From Paraspadella gotoi (taxonomy: Eukaryota > Chaetognatha), in the NCBI GenBank assembly GCA_051294375.1, contig CM119269.1, forward strand, positions 10,460,883-10,524,882: a stretch of 64,000 nt of DNA. The letters are read 5' to 3'. The notes below the pieces were generated by a model. That model saw nothing but the letters and a program-made list of their open reading frames with translations, searched no databases and was not told the DNA's origin. A program made the translations under genes and the position numbers. This document shows, in pieces, positions 10,301-21,121 of the stretch. The number at the start of each line of letters is the position of its first letter. Position 1 is the stretch's first letter.

Positions 10301-13039
10301 ATTATACTTTATATACACGAGGAGAGTGAAAACATGACCGAGCCATCGTCCTCTACAGCTCATTGTCCTCATTCTCCTCTTGGCTCTACTCTCATCATCG
10401 TGTCTCCTGCCTTCTCTCCTCTCTCTCTCTTCTTTCAGTTAGCACTCCACACGCATTTTTTGTTAATTTATTTACGATCAGAATGGTCTCACCCAAAAGT
10501 AAAGCGTCAATGAATGACTATCATCGTCATCAATTGAATGATTTATCATATCATAGTACAATGGAATGAGTTAATCAATCGCACTCAATGAAATGACTAA
10601 TCATCGACATCATCGCATCCTTGAATCTATCATCACTCAGTCGGTATTTTATGGGATACGAGTCGCCACATAATCAATTGTATGTGGTTATCATCAGATC
10701 AATCCATTTAGTTTATGCATGGCAGCATTAATATTTGGTTACCATTCTGAAAGCTGGCTCGAGTTGTCTATGTGCTTTTTTAGATTTTATTATTCTGCGG
10801 CAAAGAGAGAGAAACAAAAGAATACGTTTTCGATCGCATTTATTAAATTTGGACTGGGAAATTAAGGGCTCTTTAAGTTCCAACCTTTTGTATCAACGAA
10901 ATCGTTGTTGCAATTTTAAAAAAGAAGACATAACCTGTTTTGAAAGAAATGGACGGCAAAAAAAGGACAAATAAAGAGAGAACTTTTTGATTATACAGCT
11001 GGTAACCATGTAACTGCATTAAAAAAATAGTTCTACTAAACTCATTCGAATAAACACGCAATCTTAACAGGAATCCCTGACTTTAATCAGAGACCACTGC
11101 ACCTCACTAAACTAATATATATAAAGTTAGTAAAATTTATCAAATAAAGATCGGGTCATATATACTTTTTAATTGAGGAAAATTAGGGAACATCGCAGAT
11201 TCACTACCAGCACTAAGAAATTCGCACACAAATGTCTCACAACGATCGAGGCTTTTCGGAGACTATGTCCATTGCCAGCTGTCATTCGACGAAACTCATG
11301 TCTGTAGCACTTTGCAAAGCTTGAGGATTTTTAATAAACATTTGACGTAACTACAAGTTTCTAACGTTCATCCTAACTCTAACTTTTCATCTCATCATTT
11401 TTATTCGACGAAAAGAGCGAAAAAGGTTTCATGAAAACCTACGCCAGACTTATGCTAGGGACGAACCGACACAATAGCGAACGTTAGATATCCACGGATA
11501 TCACGAGTTAGATATAGATCACCAAATCAAAGTGAGACCGAGAGATGTATAATCGTGTCCAATTCGTACTACTGGTTTATTGTTGGTGCCGGAGACACAC
11601 AAAAAGTCCCAACGACGAGCGAAGACAACTCGGCCTAGATGGAAAAGGAGTGTTTTTCCGCTCAGATGACTTATTACTCCTAAAAAAATCGTATTTGCTC
11701 TGACTTGTAACCGCCCTCACCGTTACGATTTCACGATTCGCCCTACCTTTGCCTACATCTCCATATCGTTTAACCATCGGACAATCCTATCCTTAACACC
11801 TTCCATCTTATCCCATCATCTCCTGTGGATTTCTCCATTCCTTCCGCGTCACCTCCCTCATAACTCTTCTTCCCTTCCTCCCTTTCTCGATGTTACTGCA
11901 CCGCAAGCGTGTACTCCTCATATTTCCGTCCTCATTCTTATCTCATTTAGCAAACACGGCCTCTTCAAACGAAATGACAGATATCTTTCGCGTCGGAAAT
12001 GGAGCTTGGGACACTGGCCCGAGCTCCTTGTGCGTCGTCTTCCGTCGTCGGTCGTCGTCGTCGTTGAGCGATCATTACTCTCGCCACCGAGCGCCGCCTC
12101 CACTATGGACTACGCCCCTACATTAACCATTTCGCGCATCTTTCTTTTCTTCACCCTCCCATCTCCATTTTTGTTTCTATTATTTCGGCGACCATTTTCA
12201 GCGGGGATTCAACCTCCCTCGCCTTACAAACTAGTTCAATGCATTATTCTACATTGCTATGAGAATCATTCTATTTTCAATCTCACACTACGGAAATGAC
12301 CGTCGGCGTCGATTTATCTTCCACCTCGGTCGCTTCATCCCTCGGTCCCAATCTCACACTCCGATCTCGCTCATCTACTCTCTCTCTCTCTCATCGTCTC
12401 TCCAAATCCTCTTCTGCAATCTCTCTCTCTCTCACCTCTCATCTCATCTCCTCATCTTCTATCTCTCTCTCTCTCTCAAAGTTAGAAGACTTTGCATCTT
12501 CATTTTTGTATATCTACGCGTCTCTCACTCCTTATACTTATTCTTTCTCTACGGCTCGTCTCAAGCCAGAAGGTATTTAATTTACAGGCGAAACTTTTCC
12601 ATAATTAAAAATTTAAAATGATTTTTGAATTCTATTTTGCTTTTAATATAGAAGAATAAATCAACTAGATATTTTTCCATAATCAAATATACAAATAACT
12701 AGAGGATTCCCCACTAATTACCCAATCTTCTTAATCGAGTCCACTATTTATCCAAAACAGTATTTCCTCCTATCGGATTTCTACTCGCTCTTTAAATCAC
12801 ATTGATGATTCACTAACCACTCTTGCTCCTTTTTGCTTCTGACTCTGCGAGGTACATTCTTTCCCTAAGACAATAATCACCCCCGCGAACCCATGAGGCT
12901 GACTCCATACTCTCCCCCATCGAACCCTAACCGCACGACTTCATTCCCGCCTTCATCCGCCCAATCTATAGTTAGATGCTTCTCGAGTCTGTCATTCGCT
13001 TTTAATTGCTTCTAATCTTCTTTCTTACGTTTATGTCAG

Positions 13040-13263
13040 CACTTGACCTCGAACCCACCTTCGGGCAAAATCTCGCCTTACCAAAAACGCGGTTCCATCT
13101 CTTCCCGCCCAGCGCTCCGACACCATCAAACTCCGCAACCTCCCGCCCAGTAGTGTCCACTCCATCTCAATATATCCGCCGAAAGACCGTGCAAAGACGA
13201 ATGTTTTCAAGCTTGAAATCATCTTTGGTCGAAGCCGACGTCGTAAACAAATGTCTGCTGTAA
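13040..13263 (+). CDS. Mirror copy of the 72-codon exon candidate (degraded)
   Basis: Plus-strand counterpart of 19983-20198. An acceptor-like TTTATGTCAG precedes an open frame ending in TAA at 13261-13263. The segments STPSQYIRR and SLVEADVVNKCLL are shared in frame with the mirror, but the stretches between them differ by indels in homopolymers. I consider the right-arm version more faithful. Product unknown. Confidence 0.3.
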
Positions 13264-13959
13264 TTTGATTTTTCCTCTGCTCGCGCTAAATGACGTCGCA
13301 ATACGCGAAAACCGTTGATCGATGGGCGAACGAGATGGCGGGAGAAATCGTGCATCGGGCGGGGAGAATGAGGTTTGGATTGGTTCGAAAGGAGAGACAA
13401 TTGGGTGAATTGAACGAGAAATAAGACGGGAGGAATGGATGGACGGACGAGCGTAATGAAGGTGGTGGTGTTTGTATTTTTATGGTTAAGAACACAGTAA
13501 CGCCATTTTACATGACAATTGGTCTAATTATACAGGACGAATACTAAACCGAGAACACCGATGAGACTTAGCTTACATAGAAGTGAAATTAATTATTCAA
13601 TTAAGATAGCATATTTCATTTATAATAGATAATTATTTATCATTTTTTTAACGTATAAATCATTAGAAATAATGTTTTTCCTTCTACATTGTTAAACAAT
13701 GTAAAAATTGGCTTGCGCTGGTCGGATATGTTCCCATCTGTGAATCAAATATTAAATATTTCTCCCGGAATTCTTTTTAAATAAATTTCGGTTTTAATTA
13801 AACACTTATTACACGTAATTAATGCAATTTTCTAGGTACCTTCTATAAACGTTAGGCGATGGTTTGTTGAAAACAATAGCCTTTATTGGTGAAATGACTT
13901 TAATATAAGTCTTACTGTGCGCATCCAACTTTTGAAGTACATGTCTCCTTACTGACTGA

Positions 13960-14470
13960 CAGAGAGAACAAGACAGATCCGATAGACAGAAGAAGACCGT
14001 CGACCGACACGACTGACTAGACTGACTGGACTGGACAGAGAGACCGATAGACAGAGTTAGACCTGAACGAACGACTGACTGACTGACCTGAGGCAGAGAG
14101 ACAGACAGGACTCGATAGACATGACGAGACCGTACGCTCAAACGACTGACTGAACTTGACTGACTGAACAGAGAGACCGATAGACAGAGAGATCCCGACT
14201 GAACGACTGACTGAAACTGACTGACAGAGAGACAGACAGACGCATAGACAGAGAGACCGACCGAACGTACCCTGACCTGACTGTATCTGACTGACAGAGA
14301 GACAGACAGCCGATAGACAGAGAGACCGACCAAACGACACCTTGACTGACTGACTGACAGAGGACAGACGAGACCGATAGAACCAGAGAAGACCGAGCCG
14401 AACGACTGACCTGACTGACTGACTGACTGACAGAGGACACGACAGACCGAGATAGACAGAGAGACCGCAC
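13960..14470 (+). repeat. GACT/GACAGA minisatellite, ~60-bp unit
   Basis: Seven to eight units, each combining GACTGACTGACTGAC with CAGAGAGACAGACAG, GATAGACAGAGAGACC and GAACG. The frames across it read as Ser/Val/Cys/Gln repeats and are not coding. The mirror array lies at 18790-19325. Confidence 0.85.
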
Positions 14471-14579
14471 CGAACGACGAGTATTAATGAGTCGAGGCTT
14501 ATAAATAGGAATAATTTTTTGCTTGGATTATTTCGGAGAATCTCCTTGGAAAAAGGAAAGGCGCTTTTTCTCCCTTCTT

Positions 14580-14755
14580 CTTTCGCATCACAATTGTTTT
14601 CTCTCTTCTCTCTCCTCTCCTCTCCTCACTCTCTCGCTCCTCTCTCTCTCACTCTTCATCTCTCTTTCTCTCTATCTCTTCGTCTCTCTCTCTCTCTCTT
14701 CTCTCTCTCCTCTCCCTCTCTTCTCTCTCTCTCCACATCCCCGTCTCCCCGCGCG
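14580..14755 (+). repeat. (CT)n array
   Basis: Interrupted CT/TCTC array. Its mirror is the degraded purine-rich stretch at about 18580-18660. Confidence 0.8.
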
Positions 14756-14919
14756 ATGAGACCTGAATTATTTCCGAGAGAATTCAAAGCGTCGATGGAA
14801 AATTTCTCTGTTTTCGTTTTCCCTTAATTGAAGCGTATTTCCTTTTCTCTCCGTTTGGCGAATACGCAAATTGGATTTTCAAAGGGACAGATAGAATGTA
14901 TGGCAAGTTAGAGAAGAGA

Positions 14920-15443
14920 CGCACGAGAGAGAGAGAGATGTGAGGAGAGAGAGAAGAGAGAGAGGAGAGAGAGAGAGAGAGAGAGTGAAATGGATGCGAC
15001 GGTTATAGAACCTTCCGCTGATAGAGAAGATGAGAGAGAGATATGTGAAAGCTGGGAGAAAGAAGAGTCGTATAAAGAGATCGCCACGTGAATCGAGTAC
15101 TTCGGATAACAAGCGATTCATATTTGAAAATCAACTTAGCCCTTAGGAGAGAGGAAAAGCGGGTAGAAAGAAGCCTTATTTGTAAAGTGAAATAAACATT
15201 GGAGGTTGACGGGAGGCATATAGGTGAACTATGATTAAAGTGTGAACCACTCTTTGATTTCAGTACTGTCGAAGAGGAGGTAGTGGAACATCGGCTTCTC
15301 ACTAACGACTTTGGGAGTATAATAGTCGGTTGGGTATAAGATGGAGTTAGAGAGAGAGACACGAGAGAGAGAGAGAGAGAGAGAAGAGAAGAGGAGATAG
15401 AGAGAGTAAGAAGGAGAGAGAAGAGAGAGAGAAAATTAAGAGA

Positions 15444-15475
<32 letters not shown>

Positions 15476-15545
15476 ATCGCAGCAGAGAGAGAGAGAGAGA
15501 GATAAGAGAGAAGAGAGAGAGAGAGAGATAGAAGAGAAGAGAGGG
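14920..15545 (+). repeat. (GA)n arrays in the left arm
   Basis: GA arrays at about 14920-14990 and 15350-15545. Between them lies a unique stretch that includes the mirror of the 70-nt exon candidate at 15264-15333. That mirror keeps the acceptor TTTGATTTCAG, the donor GTATAAG and the 70-nt length but has an in-frame stop in this copy. Confidence 0.8.
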
Positions 15546-15655
15546 AACGCTCACCGGCATAGTACTATATGACGGAGACCAGGCGATGACCGGAGACTGC
15601 AAGAGGCTTTTAATAAATTGGCTCATCTTCAACATCGCAATGAAACAATTTCCAG

Positions 15656-15760
15656 CGACGTCCGCCAGCCGTCAACAGCGCAGCCCCCGGCAGCCCCAGC
15701 AGCCCCATCAGAGGCAGGCCGCCGAGCACGGCCGCCGTCGAAGCCGCGGCCGAACATATG
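15656..15760 (+). CDS. 105-nt GC-rich exon candidate (left-arm copy)
   Basis: An abrupt GC-rich block of exactly 105 nt sits between AATTTCCAG and a consensus donor GTGAGT in AT-rich surroundings. Two frames are open. Phase 0 gives a Pro/Ala/Ser-rich peptide ending AAVEAAAEHM. Phase 1 gives a Gln/Arg-rich peptide ending RRRSRGRTY. Both continue into the next candidate exon (15988-16041) and reach its stop region. The mirror at 17406-17510 is base-for-base identical. No protein family is recognised. It could belong to an intrinsically disordered C-terminal tail. Confidence 0.4.
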
Positions 15761-15987
15761 GTGAGTTCCAATTTGCACTCTCATGAATTCCATGGATTCC
15801 ATTAATGAACTGAACATGGTGGATTAAAATTGTGTTCCACTGTCCGATAATTTCCCCCGAAACCAGATCTCGCTTTACCTACATTAGTCCGACTGCCGCC
15901 TCTCTTCCTCTCCTCATGCAAAAGTCTCTCTCGTCGCTTCTCTCTCGACTCTCTCTCGCTCTCTCTCTCTCCTTCCTCTCTCTTTAG

Positions 15988-16041
15988 ACGCCCAGATTCT
16001 TCGGCAGCCCATCTCCTCTCTCCTCATCATCATTTAGTTAG
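15988..16041 (+). CDS. Terminal exon candidate (left-arm copy)
   Basis: It follows a 227-nt putative intron (15761-15987, GTGAGT...TTTAG) with a long CT-rich tract before the acceptor. In phase 0 it reads TPRFFGSPSPLSSSSFS then TAG at 16039-16041. In phase 1 it reads DAQILRQPISSLLIII and stops at an overlapping TAG a few bases earlier. The mirror at 17125-17178 is identical. No polyadenylation signal is obvious before the palindrome junction. Confidence 0.4.
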   Translation, partial: TPRFFGSPSPLSSSSFS

Positions 16042-16066
16042 CTCGCCTGTTATCTTCTTTCACAAT

Positions 16067-17097
16067 AGAGAGAGAGAGAGAGAGAGAGTCGCGCATCGGC
16101 TAATGTGGAAGCGAGATCGGTCGGGGGGAAATAATCGGACGTGGAAAAAATTAATCAATGAGTTGATTAATGGATCCATGGAATTCAGGGATGAAATTGA
16201 ACTACCATGATGTTCGCCGCGGCGTCGACGGCGGGTGCTCGGCTGCTGCTGCTGGGGCTGCTGGGGCTGCTGGGGCTGCGGCNNNNNNNNNNNNNNNNNN
16301 NNNNNNNNNNNNNNNNNNNNNNNNNNNNNNNNNNNNNNNNNNNNNNNNNNNNNNNNNNNNNNNNNNNNNNNNNNNNNNNNNNNNNNNNNNNNNNNNNNNN
16401 NNNNNNNNNNNNNNNNNNNNNNNNNNNNNNNNNNNNNNNNNNNNNNNNNNNNNNNNNNNNNNNNNNNNNNNNNNNNNNNNNNNNNNNNNNNNNNNNNNNN
16501 NNNNNNNNNNNNNCATGCCTCCCTCAACCCCCAAGGTTTTATTGTCACTTTTACAAGAAAGCTTTTACCCCTTTCTCACTTATACCTAAGGCTAAGTTGT
16601 TTTCAAAATGAAACGCTTGATGAATGTACTGATTCAGTTGGCATCTCTTATACTTTCTCTTTTCTCACTTTCAATATCTTCTCACACCCTTCAGCCCCCC
16701 CCAAACAAAACCCCCAAACATATATCGACTTTCATTCTTTTCTTTCTTAATCTATTTATCGTTTTTAATATCTAGTTTTGCTACTTTTTTAGACCTTTTT
16801 TTAACTACATTACAATCAAGTCCGATATCTGTTGATCCATTTCTTTCCTTTATTCCTTAAGAATATTGATTTTTTGATCGACGTTTTGATTTTCTAGTTG
16901 TTATCTCATCAAACAACTTTTAATTGTTTTAGATTTCATAAAAATTAGCGAAAATGCCAGTAGTTGTTCTTAAATCTTTCAGGTTGGTGAGGAGTTCGTC
17001 GAAACAAATTGATGAGGGAAAAGAGTATGCATTCGACTGGTCGTCCGCTGTCCGTGATGTACCTCGTGAGACCTTCAATCGATGAATTACGTATATC
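16067..17097 (-). repeat. Third, chimeric copy between the palindrome arms
   Basis: After a short GA array, 16085-16282 is a divergent, same-orientation version of 17220-17510. After a 231-N gap, 16514-16680 resembles 17945-18130. From about 16680 to 17097 it instead matches 9445-9819. The exon block here has altered bases and its donor is GTAGTT instead of GTGAGT. It looks like an unpolished read stitched between contigs. Confidence 0.75.
16283..16513. other. Assembly gap, 231 N
   Basis: Unknown bases inside the chimeric central copy, cutting its GC-rich exon-like block. Confidence 0.95.
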
Positions 17098-17124
17098 GAA
17101 TTGTGAAAGAAGATAACAGGCGAG

Positions 17125-17178
17125 CTAACTAAATGATGATGAGGAGAGAGGAGATGGGCTGCCGAAGAATCTGGGCGT
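17125..17178 (-). CDS. Terminal exon candidate (right-arm copy)
   Basis: Mirror of 15988-16041 with identical sequence, stop at 17125-17127 and acceptor at 17179-17180 preceded by a CT-rich tract. See the left-arm entry for the two possible phases. Confidence 0.4.
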   Translation of the reverse strand, partial: TPRFFGSPSPLSSSSFS

Positions 17179-17405
17179 CTAAAGAGAGAGGAAGGAGAGA
17201 GAGAGAGCGAGAGAGAGTCGAGAGAGAAGCGACGAGAGAGACTTTTGCATGAGGAGAGGAAGAGAGGCGGCAGTCGGACTAATGTAGGTAAAGCGAGATC
17301 TGGTTTCGGGGGAAATTATCGGACAGTGGAACACAATTTTAATCCACCATGTTCAGTTCATTAATGGAATCCATGGAATTCATGAGAGTGCAAATTGGAA
17401 CTCAC

Positions 17406-17510
17406 CATATGTTCGGCCGCGGCTTCGACGGCGGCCGTGCTCGGCGGCCTGCCTCTGATGGGGCTGCTGGGGCTGCCGGGGGCTGCGCTGTTGACGGCTG
17501 GCGGACGTCG
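17406..17510 (-). CDS. 105-nt GC-rich exon candidate (right-arm copy)
   Basis: Mirror of 15656-15760. The 105-nt block, the GTGAGT donor (complement at 17400-17405) and the 227-nt putative intron are all identical to the left arm. If the 70-nt upstream candidate is real, its phase selects the Gln/Arg-rich reading (ATSASRQQRSP...). Confidence 0.4.
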
Positions 17511-17559
17511 CTGGAAATTGTTTATTGCGATGATTGAAAGATGAGCAACTAATTGTAAT

Positions 17560-17820
17560 ATGAAAAGCCTCTTGCAGTTCTCCGGTCTCGCCTGGTCTCC
17601 GCTCAATATACTCCGGGAGCGTCCTCCTCTCTCTTCCTTCATCCTCTCTCTCTCTCTCTTCTCTCTCTTCTCTCGTCCTCTCTCTCTCTCTGATTCTCTC
17701 TCTCTCTCTCTTTTTATCTCTCTCTCATCTTCTCCTTCATTCTCTCCTACTCTCATTTCTCTCTTACTCTCTCTACTCTCTTCTCTTCTCTCTCTCTCTC
17801 TCTCTCTCGTCATCTCTCTC
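17560..17820 (+). repeat. (CT)n arrays
   Basis: CT arrays with short interruptions, the mirror of the GA arrays near 15350-15545. Array lengths differ between arms. Confidence 0.85.
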
Positions 17821-17832
17821 TACTCATCATAC

Positions 17833-17902
17833 CCAACCGACTCATTACTCCCACAAGTTCGTTCGAGTGCAGAACCCGATGTCCACTACCTCCTCCTCGC
17901 AG
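17833..17902 (-). CDS. 70-nt exon candidate, unknown product
   Basis: On the minus strand, TTTATTTCAG precedes a frame LRGGGSGHRVLHSNELVGVM ending at a GTATGA donor. The length is 23 codons plus one base, compatible with phase 1 of the 105-nt candidate. The left-arm mirror (15264-15333) keeps both splice sites and the 70-nt length but not the frame. The opposite strand is open too, so support is modest. Confidence 0.25.
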
Positions 17903-18789
17903 CTGAAATAAATTTTACCAGTAGTTCACAATTAATCATTCACCATGTCTCTCCCGTCAACCTCCAATGCTTCTTATTGTTCACCTTTCACTAAAGTGAA
18001 AGCTCTTCTACCCCTTTTTCTTTATCCTAAGGGCTAAGTTGATTTTCAAAATATGAACCGCTGATGAAATGATATCACGATAGTTAGCTCTGATCACGTG
18101 GATCTCTTACTACCGTGACTCCTCTTTCTCCCAGCTTTCAATACTCTCTCTCCTCATCTCTCTATCAGCGCACACGGTCCTATAACCGTCGCATCATTTC
18201 ACTCTCTCTCTCTCATCCTCTCTCCTCTCTCTCTCGGTCCGGCTCTGCCCATCTCACTTCACTCTCTCTCTCTCTCCTGCTCTTCTCTGCTCCTACTTCC
18301 ATTTCATTACTATCTTCCCTTTTGAAAATCCAATTTGCGGTATTCGCCAAACGGCGCAGAGAAAAGGAAAAGCTTCAATTAAGGGAAAACCGAAAACGAG
18401 ACAATTTCCATCGACGCTTTGAATTTTCTGCGCGAAATAATTAGGTCCTCTATCGCGGAGACGGGGGATGACGGGGATGTGAGAGAGGATTGAGAAGATA
18501 TCCGGAGCAGCGCAACCGAGAGCCCACTGCAAGCGCAGCGGCCACCAGATCTGCTCAGAAGCAGAGAGAGGAGACGAAGAGAAGCGAGACTAAAGAAGAG
18601 TCAGTGGAAGATAGCAGAGAGACGAGAGCGAGAGGGAGAGGAGAGGAGAGAGAGAGAGAAAACATTCGTGAGCGGAAGAAGAGAAAAAGGGCCTTTCCTT
18701 TTTCCAAGGAGACTTCTCCGAAATCAATCCTAAGCAAGAAAATTTTCCTATTTATAAGCCTCGACTCATTAATACGCGTTCGTTCCGGT

Positions 18790-19325
18790 GCGGCTTCTCT
18801 CTATGTCTACTCGGTCTGTCTGTGCTCCTCTGTCAGTCAGTCAGTCAGTCAGGTCAGTCGTTCGGCTCGGCTCCTCTCTGGGTTCTATCGGTCTCGTCTG
18901 TCCTCTGTTCAGTCAGTCAGTCAAGTTCGTATTGGTCGGTCTCTCTGTCTATCGGCTGTCTGTCTCTCTGTCAGTCAGTCAGTCAGTCAGGGTACGCTTC
19001 GTCGGTTCTCTCTCGTCTATTGGTCTGTCTGCTCTCTCTTGTCAAGTCAGTTTCAGTCAGTCAATGTCTCAGTCGATCTCATCTGTCTATCGGTCTCTCT
19101 TCAGTCAGTCAAGTCAGTCAAAGTCGTTCTGAGGTCGGTCTCGTCTGTCTATCGAGTTCCTGTCTGTCTCTCCTGCTCAGGTCAGTCAGTCAGCTCGTTC
19201 GGTCGTCTACTCTGTCTATCGGTCCTCCTCTGCTCCGAGTCCAGTCAGTCAGTCAGTCGTGGCATCGGTTGCTGAGGTCTCTCTGTCTATCGGCATCTGT
19301 CTGACTCTCCTGCTCAGTCAGTAAG
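18790..19325 (-). repeat. GACT/GACAGA minisatellite, mirror array
   Basis: Reverse-complement counterpart of 13960-14470, seen here as CAGTCAGTCAGTC and CTGTCTGTCTCTC units of about 60 bp. A 25-N gap follows at 19372. Confidence 0.85.
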
Positions 19326-19982
19326 GAGACATGTACTTCAAAAGTTGGATGCGCACAGTAAGACTTATATTNNNNNNNNNNNNNNNNNNNNNNNNNATTT
19401 GAAAGTCATTCACCAATAAAGGCTTTTTTTTCACAAAACCATCCCTAACGTTATAAGTACCTAAAAATGATTAAAATTTACGTGTATAAGTGTTAATAAA
19501 ACCGAAATTTGTTTAAAAAATTCGAGAATATTTAATATTTGGATTCAACAGATGGGAACATATCCGCCACCAAGCCAATTTTCCATTGTTTAACCAATGT
19601 AGAAAAACATTATTTCTAAGATTTATACGTTAAAAAAAATTAAATAATATTATTATAAATAAATATGCTATCCTAAATTGAATAAGTTAATTTCACTTCT
19701 ATGTAAGCTAAGTCTCATCTTCTCTTTATATTCTCCTTGCTTTGACATTAGACCTAGTCTTGTATGGTGTTACTGTTTGCTAATTAAAATACAAAACCAC
19801 CACCACCTCCATACGCTCGTCCGTCCATCCATTCCTCCGGTCTTATTTCTGTCATCCACCCAATTGTCTCTCCTTCAACCAATCCACCTCATTCTTCCCG
19901 CCGGCCACGATTTCTCCCGCCATCTCGTTCGCCCATCGATCAATTTCCTATTGCGACGTCATTTAGCGGAGGAAAAATCAAA

Positions 19983-20198
19983 TTAGAGCAGACATTTGTT
20001 TACGACGTCGGCTTCGACCAAAGATGGAATTTCGAGCTGAAAACATTCATCTTTGACGGTCGTCCGGCGGATATATTGAGATGGAGTGGACACACTGGGC
20101 GGGAGGTTGGAGTTGATGGAGTCAGAGCGCTGGGGACGGGGAAGAGATGGAACCGCGTTGGTAAGGCGAGTTTTGCCGAAGGTGGGTTCGAGTCGGAT
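19983..20198 (-). CDS. 72-codon exon candidate, unknown product
   Basis: An acceptor (CCAGTTTAG) precedes an open frame of 71 residues plus TAA. It starts IRLEPTFGKTRLTNAVPSLP, includes PSVSTPSQYIRRTTVKDE and ends LEIPSLVEADVVNKCLL. Composition is balanced, not a repeat translation. It could be a terminal exon, or it could splice at GTAAAC (exon 20004-20198, 65 codons, phase 0). The latter would be compatible with the downstream 70-, 105- and 54-nt candidates on the same strand. No domain is recognised. The left-arm mirror (13040-13263) shares both ends of the peptide in frame. Confidence 0.35.
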   Translation of the reverse strand: MRLEPTFGKTRLTNAVPSLPRPQRSDSINSNLPPSVSTPSQYIRRTTVKDECFQLEIPSLVEADVVNKCLL

Positions 20199-20654
20199 CT
20201 AAACTGGAGTTGGATTAGCGAATGACAGACTCGAGAAGCTTAATTGATTCATGAGGCGGAGATCGTGCGGTTTGGGGGGGGGGAGAGATGGGTCAGCCTC
20301 ATGGTCGCGGGGATTTTGTTGGGGAAAAATGACCTCGAGAGTCAAGAAGCAAAAGGAGCAAGATGGTAGGGAAATCAAGTGGATTTAAAGAGCGAGAAAT
20401 CCGAGAGAAAACTGTTTTGGTAATAGTGACTCGGAAAGAAGAATGGGTAATTAGTGGGGAATCCCTGTTATTTATATTTGATATGAAAAAAGCAGTTGTT
20501 TTTCTTTCTATATCAAAGGCAAATAGAATCAAAAATATAAATTTTTTTTAATATGGAAAAGCTGTACAGATAAATGACTCTGGCTTGAGACGGAGCCGAA
20601 GAAAGAATAAGTAAAGGAGAGAGAGCGAGATAGACAAAAATGAAGAGCAAAGTT

Positions 20655-20660
<6 letters not shown>

Positions 20661-20748
<88 letters not shown>
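20661..20748 (+). repeat. (GA)n microsatellite, ~44 units
   Basis: Nearly perfect GA run of about 88 bases, among the longest pure arrays in the window. The mirror region (12370-12480) holds much shorter interrupted CT runs, so the arms differ in array length. Confidence 0.95.
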
Positions 20749-20752
<4 letters not shown>

Positions 20753-20893
20753 TGGAGTGAGATGGAGAGGGATAAGACGAGGTGAAGATAAATCGACCGC
20801 CGACGGATTCGGGTGGTGAAATAGTGAGAGTGAGATGATCTCAAGATGTAGATAAATATTGACTAATTTAAGCGAGAGTTTAATCCGCTGAAA

Positions 20894-21121
20894 ATGTCGC
20901 CGAAATATAGAAAAAAATGGAGATGGGAGGTGAAGAAAAGAAAGATGCGTGAAATGGTTAATGTAGGGGGCGTGTCGGTAGGTGGAGGCGGCGCTGGTGG
21001 CGAGGAGAATGACGTCAACGACGACGACGACGACGACGACGACGAAGACGACGACGAGCTCGGTCCCAAAGCTCATTTCCGACGCGAAATCTGTCATTTC
21101 GTTGAAACCGTGTTTTGCTAA
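20894..21121. other. GAC island with open frames on both strands
   Basis: The core at 21011-21060 is a GAC run. The plus frame reads ...GGEENDVNDD... through an Asp run to ELGPKAHFRREICHFVETVF and a stop. The minus frame runs from an acceptor-like CTCATTTAG through HGFNEMTDFASEMSFGTEL into a Val run. The mirror (11930-12110) has the same island with frames broken. I cannot choose a coding strand. Confidence 0.2.

Larger units (their letters stand above)
10780..16066 (+). repeat. Left arm of a ~5 kb palindrome
   Basis: Its landmarks recur in reverse complement and reverse order at 17098-22115: the CATGAAAACCTACGCCAG region (11430), the GACT array (13960-14470), the GC-rich exon candidate (15656-15760) and the TTCACAAT end (16066). 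About 15630-16066 appears identical to its mirror, while the outer parts differ by many small indels. Confidence 0.9.

Noticed and set aside
15003-15635. 210-codon minus-strand Ser/Leu-rich frame
   Set aside because: Translation of GA arrays. The mirror arm does not keep it.
18490-19275. 261-codon frame over the GACT array
   Set aside because: Ser/Val/Gln/Cys repeats result from the GACT/GACAGA minisatellite. The frame in the mirror differs.
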